Shown here one piece after another: positions 56,030 through 64,000 of a DNA stretch of 64,000 nt. A model generated the notes under the pieces. That model had not been told where the DNA came from. It searched no databases and saw nothing but the letters and a program-made list of their open reading frames with translations. Position numbers and translations under genes: made by a program. Where the stretch lies: NCBI RefSeq assembly GCF_000313135.1, contig NW_004457442.1:1735669-1799668 (forward strand), read 5' to 3'. Numbering within the stretch: position 1 is the first letter of the stretch; each line of letters begins with the position of its first letter. The stretch comes from Acanthamoeba castellanii str. Neff. Lineage: Eukaryota > Discosea > Longamoebia > Acanthamoebidae.

Positions 56030-57610
56030 ATGACTTCCGACAAGGCACACTTCACCAAGCTCCCGGAGCCCATCTTCGGTGGTGATTCCATCCGCGATCG
56101 CCTCAACGATGAGTACCTCGACGGGTGCGCTTCACCGTCACCTCCCTCCCATTATTTTCTTTTTCTTCCTACCTCCCCATTTGCTTTCCCTTCGCACCCA
56201 ACATCTCTTCTCCCTTTCTCCACTCCTGTCGGCGAGAACGAGCTGAACTGGCCAACGTGGTTCTCACTGCTTCCCCGCATGTAATACAACAGGATTGAGA
56301 ACTACATCGATGAGCTCCACGCCCATCTGCTGACCATCCAAAAAGATGAGACCGATGCGCGAGGGGAGTTTGCTGAAGACCTCAAGAAGCTCGCCTCGGC
56401 CAAACCTGGTACCCCCCCTGCGGATCCTAGACCAAGATGATCATACGATTTTACTGACGACGGCGCCCAAATCGCTCGCAATTCAACAATTTGAACAATT
56501 TAGGCAAGAAGAGGACGAATGATGAGACTCAGTACCAGCAGATGTTCCAGTCCCGCATGAAGAAGATCAAGAGCCGCAGGAAGCACTTCCGTCAGATGCT
56601 CTTCGACGCCTTCGATGAACGAAAGAAGCTCATCGAGAGCATGGGCCTCCAGAAGCGCGAGGAGGAAGTCCTCCGGCGCAAGGTACCTATTCTTTCCGGG
56701 CGTGTGCGTGTGTGCGGTGCCTGATAGTTGAGTGCGCGCAGTTGCAAAAGCTGGTGGCGTTGGACAACGAGCCGGTGGAGAAGGCCCCCAATCTGGTGGA
56801 CCTCTTCTTCTGGGTGTACCTTATCTTCCAGGTCATCACCTGCGTCATCTACTGGGTCGCCTGCGACTACAGCGACGACACCAACTCTCCCCCCAACATG
56901 GGCTACACCCATAGGTAACCACCACCCCGCACACACACTCACCCCGCACACACACCGCCTCGCACACACTCACCGCACGCGCGATCAGGTCCGCCAACTG
57001 GTACACCATTTGGGTGCACGTGGCGATGCTCGTTCTCGCTGGCTTCTCGTTCTTCTACACCTTCATGCGGAAGTACGCCTACTCGGCCATCAGCCACACC
57101 TTCCTCATCACCGTCCTCGCCGCCCAGTGGTACGCCCGCCCGCCCGCCCCACCACACAGACCCGCGGCCTCGCCCAGCTGGGTCGGCTCTGACCCGAGCT
57201 CTTCACAGGACCATCCTGCACCTGATCTTCTGGCAGAATGTGGATGACGGCGGCGACTGGGCGAGGGGTGATCTGACGATTCTCTCGCTGATCGACGGTT
57301 ACTACGGCGCCACGGCGTGCCTGATCACGTTTGGCTTCCTGCTGGGCAAGGCCAGCCCGCTCCAGCTCGTCTTCCTCACCCTCTTCGGTACCACACACCG
57401 TCGCACGCACCCCGACACTATCGCACGCACACGCCGCTCAACGAGCTCTTGGTTTGCACAGAGGTGGGCTTCTACGCGCTCAACAGGTTCGTGGTGCTGA
57501 TGGTCCTCGACGCCGTCGACATCGGTGGCGCTCAGACAGTGCACCTTTTCGGCACCCTGTTTGGTACACCTTTCCCCACCGGCACGTCGTCGTCGACTTC
57601 CCACTGACCC

Positions 57611-57657
<47 letters not shown>

Positions 57658-58809
57658 CCCAGGTCTCGGTGTCGTGGGCGTGCAGACCCTGATCGGCCAG
57701 CTGCTGCAGGAGGACAAGGAGAGGCTCAAGGAGTTTGAGAAGGACAAGCAAGTGCGTGGCACAGATGATGTGGAAACAGTGTTTTTAGTTAATTCTTCTC
57801 TGACTGTTCATGTAATGCTTGTGCCTGTGTGACAGTCGTCGTATGTGTCCAACATCTTCACCCTGCTCGGCACCCTGATCATGTTCGTCATGTGGCCCGG
57901 ATGGAACGCCGCCTACGCCCCCAACGGCTCTCAGTACCGGTAGGCCCCTCCCCTCTCCAGCCGCACGCAATCGCGCCCATGGATTCTCAAGGCTTTCTCC
58001 CCAGTGTGGTGGTGAACACCTTCCTGGCGATCACGTCGTCGTGCATCATGGCCTTCCTCACCTCGCGCACCATCCGCGCCGGCAAGTTCCTCATGTTCGA
58101 CATCCAGCGCGCCACCCTCGCCGGTACCGTGCCCAAGCCCCCCAACCCACCCCAATCAGCTCTCTCCCTTGATCGTCCATGAGAGCTCATAGGACGACAC
58201 GGTCACGCGCGTCGTTTTTAGGTGGTATCGCGATCGGTTCGGCTACGCCCGTGGTGGTGAGCCCCGGTGGCGCCATGGTGATCGGTCTGGTGGCCGGTAT
58301 CGTCTCTGTGCTGGGCTACGCCTACGTGAACCCGGCCATCGGCTACTTCAAGATCCACGACCACGCGGGCGTGCTGAGCCTGCACGGCCTGTCGGGTCTG
58401 CTGGCCGGCGTCGCCGGCATCATCTCGACCGCCATCGCCTGCCAGAACGACTACGTGTTCGGCCAGCCCGTCGAGGAGCTCTTCCTCCGCGGCGGCTCGC
58501 AGGCCGGCTACCAGGTGCTGTGCCTCATCATCTCGATCGGCATCGGCCTCGGCGGCGGTATCGCCACGGGCGTGGTCCTGTTCTTCCTGGACATGCTGGC
58601 CCAGTACGTGCCCCAGGTGGCCGAGCCCGAGAAGATGCTCTACTCCGACCAGAGGCACTTCCACGTCCCGGCCGACTTTGAGCGCACCATCGTCCCCAGC
58701 AAGGTACCCAGCCCCCTACCCCTTCATTCCCCCGTTCTGTGCCTTCCCAGGTGAGGTGAGGCTCACAGTGGTGTGTTGTCAGGCGCCCGCGCCGAAGGCT
58801 GACGTGTAA
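56030..58809 (+). CDS. Rh/ammonium-channel family protein with N-terminal coiled-coil domain
   Basis: The gene starts MTSDKAHFTKLPEP at 56030 and ends TAA at 58807-58809. About 150 residues precede the first membrane helix. They are hydrophilic and helical: IENYIDELHAHLLTIQKDE, then MFQSRMKKIKSRRKHFRQML and ESMGLQKREEEVLRRKLQKL, a likely coiled coil. The membrane part has about 11-12 helices and the Rh landmarks. HLFGTLFGLG (about 57545-57665) carries the pore His of TM5. LLGTLIMFVMWPGWNAAY matches the LGTLFLWMFWPSFNSA region. GGIAIGSATPVVVSPGGAMVIGLVAG follows, and LHGLSGLLAG carries the second pore His (about 58380). Rh channels conduct NH3 and perhaps CO2 across membranes. Typical Rh proteins begin almost at the first helix, so the coiled-coil domain is an unusual fusion. 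The short C-terminal tail is APAPKADV. Confidence 0.88.
57617..57655. repeat. (GT)n microsatellite in an Rh intron
   Basis: About 19 GT dinucleotides form the 3' part of an intron of the Rh-type gene. Confidence 0.93.
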
Positions 58810-59022
58810 GAGGCCTTGGGCCATCGGCTGAGCTCAACAACAACAACGACAACAGGGAGGGGACTTGGGGGAGAGATCGCACACTCGATGGCGGGGGAGA
58901 GGAAAGGTAATTCGGTGTGTGTGTGTCGCTGCGAGAGGGAAGCAGGAATAAAGAGAGTCTTTGGATTTCATACTTGACGACTTGCAATGTGTCGGGCTGT
59001 TGAGAGCAAGAGGTTGAGGGGC

Positions 59023-59940
59023 TCAAATCCAGTTGGCGTAGTAGATGAGGGTGACCTGGTTGAAGCCCTGCTGGTTGTGGTTGCCGAACAGGACCAGACC
59101 CGCCTGCGACAGGATGCCGCCTACCTCGTTGCCTGCAACGCGCGCGACGTGCACACACCGCACGAAAGCGCCCCCACGTAAGTCCACAACCGTGGGTAGA
59201 GTGTCGCCGCGTGAGCAAGAAAGAAAGTCGTACCGGCCTCGGGCGGGGTGCCGGGCATCTGCTTCTGGAGGTCGATGACGCAGCTGTTCTGAAGGTTCAC
59301 GCTCGCCAGTGTGTACTCTACGCAACGTCGGACAAAACGTGAGCCATGACTACGCGTGCGGCAAAGGGGGGGGGTAGGAGACGACGGCAAGGTGTACCTT
59401 GGCCCGCAGGCTCGCCAAAGCCGAGCAGGATGTACTTGTTGTTGGGCGTGCTTCCGTAAGCCGAGCCGAACGCTGGAGAAACCATGAAGATGCAATTTTT
59501 AATGAGTAACAATAATAGCTGATAAATAAATAAAATAAATAAATAAATAACAAGGGAGTGGGCACTGACTTTGTGAGGACGATACGGGGATCTCGGCGTA
59601 GCTGAGCTCGTGCGAGTCCAAGCTCCAGATGAACGCCGCGCCTGTGTGTTGGAGCGACAGGGCGCGACACGCACACGACACAGCAGGGATGAATACAAGT
59701 GATGCGACACAGGCACGCACAACTGGGGGCTGGACCGGTGGACTGCTGGCTGTCGAAGAGCGCGCCAGACTCGGCCCAGATGATGTCGTTGGTGCCGTCG
59801 CTCCCCGAGGTGACGAACATGACCGCCGGCGAGTGGTCTAGGATGACACGGTTGACTAGCGACCCGTCGTCCGCCGACAGCAGCAACACCTGCGGAACCG
59901 CACACACGCACACACGCGCACACGCACACGCACGCGCGCG

Positions 59941-59995
<55 letters not shown>

Positions 59996-61381
59996 CAACA
60001 CACACAACGGCGGTCAGTCACGGGATACTGCAGGCGTGTGCGCGCACGCAGACGGACAGAGACCTCTCCGGGCTTCTCGGGGTCTTCGTTGGCCCGAGTG
60101 ACAAAGAGTTCCTGTTGGTTGGCGGCGTTGACCATTGCGCTGCGGATGACCTGCGTGGGGTACTGTCCGGCCGGGATGGCGACGACCGCGTCGATGCTCC
60201 ACGTCAGGGCGTTGTAGTTGACGATCACCAGATGGTCCGCCGAGAACAGGTACAGCCTGCCGGATGACGGAAAGGCGCACACAGCAGTGAGAACGTGTGC
60301 GTGTGCGGCGAAGCGTGCGCGTGTGCGGTGGTGCGCACTTGCTGGTGAGGCCGTAGGTGTTGGGAATGATCTTCTGCCATTGCACGGTCTGAGCGAACTG
60401 GGGGATCGTCAGGTTCCTGGTCGACGCCACGGAGCCAACGCGTGAGGACACATTCCCCAGTAACCGGCACCACACCACACCCGACACGACACGACACGAC
60501 ACGGCACGACACGACACGACGCCGGTTAGAAAACACGCACCGGCTGAGCACGTAGCCGTCCGCGGTGATGACCACCTCGACAAGGTTCCAGGGCGTCGAC
60601 CTGGGCACCAACACCTGCGCCCGGAGCGGTAACCCGCTCCCACACGTTAGGGGGAGTGGCAAAGAACTTGACTACCACGAAAAGTGTCGATGACTGCGGG
60701 GGCGATCGTGGACACGCACCACGACTGGACCCGTGGGCGAGAAGCCCTGCTTGAACATGGGCGACACAGCCACGTTCGTAGCCAAAGACTACACGACACA
60801 CGACACATGTGCGCGTGCGATTAGGAGCAAGGCCAAGGGGTCATATATGACGGGGCAGAGCTCGGGGGGTAATGTACGGGCGGGATGGCGGTGCGCTGGA
60901 GGAGCGAGAACGAGTAGAAGATCGTGTTGAAGGAGAACACGTAGGCGAACTTCTCCGACAGCCACAGCTGGTTGGCTAGTGCACAACTCATTAGCAACGC
61001 GCGACACGACACACGACACACGACACGACACGACGCGAAGGCGAAGAGGGTACCGTTGCTGGTGGCGTCAACATTGGAGACAGCTACCCACGCGGAAGAG
61101 TCGTCGGGGAAGGACTGCGTTCCATACACCTTGATGCCGTCTCCCTAGGAAGCAAACACACAAAAAATGAAATATTTCAAATCAAAGTAAAAGATAAAGT
61201 ACCCCGATAAATGTATTAATTTTTACTATTTAAAAAATAGAAATTAAGACAAGAGGGACAAGCCCGGTACCGGACAGGACTGCGCAGTCGCGGGGAGGGC
61301 AAGACAGGCGAGGAGACCACCGATTGCGGCCACCAAGCACGCCACGTAGGCTCCACGACCGGCGCTGGTGGTCAGTGTCAT
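59023..61381 (-). CDS. Secreted protein of unknown function, possible beta-propeller
   Basis: The start is ATG at 61381 and the stop is TGA at 59023-59025. A clear signal peptide (AYVACLVAAIGGLLACLALPATAQ, about residues 11-34) precedes about 11 short exons. The mature part contains repeated short strand-turn segments of the type RLYLFSADHLVIVNYN, VLLLSADDGSLVNRVILDH, AAFIWSLDSHELSYAEIPV and KYILLGFGEPAGQ. Each has alternating hydrophobic residues, about 40-60 residues apart, suggesting blades of a beta-propeller. No transmembrane anchor, GPI signal or catalytic motif is seen, and I do not recognise a family. It would be secreted or lumenal. Introns include a CG-plus-CA simple repeat at 59934-59996. 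Confidence 0.7.
59934..59996. repeat. Compound (CG)n(CA)n repeat in an intron
   Basis: A CGCGCG block (59934-59948) runs straight into about 23 CA dinucleotides. Alternating purine-pyrimidine runs of this kind can adopt Z-DNA. Confidence 0.9.
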
Positions 61382-61504
61382 GCTCGGCGCGATAAGATAA
61401 AGAACCTGTGTCGGGGCGGGGCGTCCCCATTGGCCCCTCCGCTCCGGGCAAAACAGAAAGTCGCCAGAAAAGAAAAACAATACAAGTGGCACATTCGTGC
61501 GACC

Positions 61505-62877
61505 TCACAGCTCGTCCCTCGTCTCCTTCCCTGCCGCGTCGACACCACCTTCGATGGTATCCGCCTGGCCTGCTACGCTTTCGCCTGATTGCAGCGCTCT
61601 GGCCCTCTGGCGTTCGGCCGCGGAGGTCTTCCACCACGCGACCATGTTCGGTGCGCCCCACAAACCGTCGTAGGGCGCTTCAACTCCTCCCTCAATCCTG
61701 TACGTGCCACCAGTTGGGTGCCGCACGCCAGATTGCCTAAGCTCCCATATCTATGCGTGTGCGGTGGTGCGTGTGCCTGTGTGTGTGTCGTACCAATAGA
61801 TGAGCGGGAGCGCGTCGGGCTCAGTCACCTCCAATTTAAGGAAGCGAGCACACAAGTCTGTGTGGCTAGGGTTACCAACCGATCGGACACCACAGTAAAG
61901 AGGGGAAGAGGTACCGAGATTGACTGTTGGGCTGCACATGACGCGAGCCACGTTGAACTCTTTCGTTCTTAGCGCCACAGCGGCGAGATTGGTCCATACG
62001 TTCCACGCGTCACGGCTGTGCTTGCTCGTTTCGAAGGGGGCGTAGCTGTGAAGAAGCAGAGGTCAGTAGGTTTGATGACAATGAAGCGCAGTGTCGTGCG
62101 AGTGGCCACCACGCACAATTGAACCATCCAGTGGCCGCTCGCCACGCTACTGTCGAAGTTCTTGTGGTCGAGGCGCACCACGTCGCGGTCGATGTGCACG
62201 TCAATGAATCTCTGAACAAAGAAAGGAGCAGAGATGTATCAGTCAATGACTTCTTTGTGGAGCACAACAACAACATCACCATCAAGAGAAGAGGTGTGCC
62301 TTGAACTCCAACGCACTGGCAACGCTCTGGTCGTTGGGAAGAGTCGACCCTTCCTTCTTGTACTGTACTCCCTTCTTCACCAGACCGTGGTAGTTGCTAC
62401 ATAAACATGGGAAATTCACGTGAGTGACCAGCAACTGGTGTAGTTCTCCTGATGGGTGGTGCATACACGGCCAGGAAGGGATAGCGCTTCTTGACACCGT
62501 AGTCCAGGCATGGCTCGATGAATTCGTTACAGTCTATTCCGGTGAGGTTGAACACGTCGCCCGACTTCTCGTAGAGCTCCATGGTCTCGAGCACCACTCG
62601 CTCTGCCCTGTCGCAGACCCCGCCACCACAGTGCTTGCTGTGCGTTCTGTGCCAAAAGGAAACGGCAGGCTTGAGTCGGCTATCATGGCATCGTGGCAGG
62701 GGAGAGGGCACACAGAAGGAGAAGCCACTGGCCGTTGGCGGTGGCTTGTTCGAAGGGGTGGTTCTCGTCCTCACCAAAGATTCGAAACCCAGAGTCAGAG
62801 GTGGTGTCGGCCAGGGCTGCCACAACCAGACCCACAGCGGCCACAAAAAAGAGTGCCAGCCTTGTGGACGACAGCAT
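61505..62877 (-). CDS. ER thioredoxin-fold (PDI-like) protein with degenerate active site and RDEL signal
   Basis: The start is ATG at 62877 (MLSSTRLALFFVAAVGLVVAAL, a signal peptide) and the stop is TGA at 61505-61507. The last four residues are RDEL, an ER-retrieval signal. Two thioredoxin-like modules are visible. The first reads NHPFEQATANGQWLLLL, then KHCGGGVC where a PDI would have WCGHC, and later FNLTGIDCNEFIEPCLDYGV and RYPFLAVY. The second begins DRDVVRLDHKNFDSSVASGHWMVQL, the characteristic strand before a PDI active site, but no CxxC follows. CSPTVN and a PLIYW strand come later. So the first module has C-x4-C and the second has none: a chaperone-like or scaffold role without classical disulfide exchange is plausible. 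Length about 330 residues. The gene is divergent from the armadillo gene, 253 bp away. Confidence 0.72.
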
Positions 62878-63130
62878 GGTGGCCAAGATGAGTTCTGCCG
62901 CGCCAGTGAAAGACCCTCCTTCTCGCAAAAAGTTGTGACGTCACCCCCAAGTGGCTTACCAAATAAGGGAAAAAAGTTCAAATATCTGACTCGAAAGGCA
63001 AGCACAGGAATGTCTGTTACGCTTCCTTTTCCAGCGCAGATACAAAACGTCAGGTCACGACGTTGGTGGTCAACACCTCGAAGCACTTGGGGGAGGAGCT
63101 CATCAACTTACCACAGACATTGCGGCCGCA

Positions 63131-64000
63131 ATGTTTAAAGCAGAATTTGAAGATTTGGTGCGCTAGCTCCTCGAAAACCTCCTCCATCACCCCGGGGGGC
63201 CGACAGAAGTGCATTACTGATCCCCCCCACAGAACGGGGATAACGACGACGATGTCGTGACCCGGTCCAGAACGCGGTCGGCCTACCGAGGAACGATTGC
63301 GCTCAAGACTCTGAAGAGACCCAGAGTCCAGACCCTGCGCAAGGTCTACGCGACTGCAGTCGGTGCGTTGACGCCCCTTATCACGCTTCCCTCCTTTTAC
63401 GCCCCTCCTATCTTACTTCTATCTATCTATCATCCTTCGATGATGGATCTTGTGAGACAGAGGAGGAGCAGATCATTTTGGCCGAGGACGGTGGCTTTGA
63501 AGAGCTGCTGTGCCTGCACAAGCACGAGCATCCCAAGGTCAAGATCCTTGCCTCGACCGTTCTCTCGCACCTCACCACCAACAGTACATTGCTGCCCTCT
63601 GACTACTAAACGGGGAAAGACTGCATGCATGTCGTCTGCTAACGTTCGGCCACACAAAGGCGAGGATGAGGTGGTCATCTCCGCGCTAGAGGGCTATGCG
63701 CCCCTCTTCGAGATGCTCGAGCTGAAGGAAGAGGAACTGCGCTCCAAGGCGGCCATGACGCTGGCCATCCTCGGTAAGCTACCACAGTGGGAGCCGCTGC
63801 TGGGCTATTAGCTAATTCGATGGTTTCCAACCCGGCAGCTGAGCATCCCGACAGCCAAGAGCTGATCCTCGAGGCGGCCGGACGCTGGTCCAAGATCACG
63901 GCGCTGGTGAGGTCCAGCAACTCCACAGTCCAGCGCGGGGGCCTTCTTCTCTGCGGCGCCCTCGTGGTGAACGGTATGCACAGCCAGTTTCGCTGTAACT
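63131..64000 (+). CDS. Armadillo/HEAT-repeat protein, N-terminal part
   Basis: Exons 63131-63157, 63233-63362, 63461-63583, 63660-63773 and 63839-63973 join in phase, and the gene continues past the right edge. The first exon is only nine codons (MFKAEFEDL). After a short basic leader (TRSRTRSAYRGTIALKTLKR), 40-residue helical repeats follow: IILAEDGGFEELLCLHKHEHPKVKILASTVLSHL, then VVISALEGYAPLFEMLELKEEELRSKAAMTLAIL, then SQELILEAAGRWSKITALVRSSNSTVQRGGLLLCGALVVN. They show the ARM pattern of I..L...L.S....VQ..A...L..L. ARM proteins are binding scaffolds, and no partner can be deduced from this part. The short 5' exon and ATG choice rest on splice phase and Kozak-like context (CAATGTTT) and are less certain than the repeats. 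Confidence 0.7.

Overview
The window is nuclear DNA from a free-living eukaryote, most probably an amoebozoan of the Acanthamoeba type. This is inferred from four things seen here: GC-rich, intron-dense genes (most introns about 60-110 bp, GT..AG, donors usually GTACG or GTGCG); CA/GT- and CACG-rich introns; tightly packed genes on both strands; and a protein set typical of amoebae. No organism-specific marker was available, so the genus is an inference. There are 20 protein-coding loci, two of them cut by the window edges, and one tRNA locus.

Layout. 1-9054 (-): a Furry/Mor2 morphogenesis scaffold, C-terminus beyond the left edge. 9602-12218 (+): a Vps62-like protein with a C-terminal CxxCxGxG cluster. 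12449-14985 (+): a protein with an E2F/DP-like winged helix. 15117-15200 (+): a circularly permuted tRNA-Tyr(GUA) gene, the most unusual element here. 15431-15700 (-): a small possible membrane protein with an in-frame TGA. 15932-17323 (+): a ZIP zinc transporter. 17456-18089 (-): a stand-alone Cdc48/p97 N-domain. 18347-20254 (-): an unrecognised acidic protein. 20928-21690 (+): an eIF5 N-domain-like protein. 21868-25103 (-): a PP6 regulatory (SAPS) subunit. 25391-27937 (-): a D-lactate dehydrogenase. 28159-30018 (-): a SET/MYND methyltransferase. 30102-41399 (-): a Strawberry notch helicase with acidic N-terminal region and a C-terminal extension. 41856-47779 (+): an LSD1-type demethylase without Tower domain. 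48773-50560 (+): a GATA factor. 51007-54561 (+): an OPT transporter. 54753-55549 (+): Rad6/UBC2. 56030-58809 (+): an Rh-type ammonium channel with an N-terminal coiled coil. 59023-61381 (-): a secreted repeat protein. 61505-62877 (-): an ER thioredoxin-fold protein ending RDEL. 63131-64000 (+): an armadillo-repeat protein running off the right edge.

Functional grouping. The middle holds several chromatin or transcription genes (SMYD, Strawberry notch, LSD1, GATA, and Rad6 a little further on). Strawberry notch and LSD1 are divergent with about 455 bp between start codons, so they may share a promoter. Other head-to-head pairs are Furry/Vps62-like, acidic protein/eIF5-like, and the RDEL protein/armadillo protein. 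Three transporters (ZIP, OPT, Rh) are scattered among them. Nothing suggests a prokaryotic-style operon, a provirus or a transposon.

Exon boundaries were worked out by hand from splice sites and reading phase. For the E2F-like, LSD1, GATA, Rad6, ZIP, eIF5-like and Cdc48-N genes the exon sums are exact multiples of three. For the long minus-strand genes the outer limits are reliable but not every internal junction was checked.
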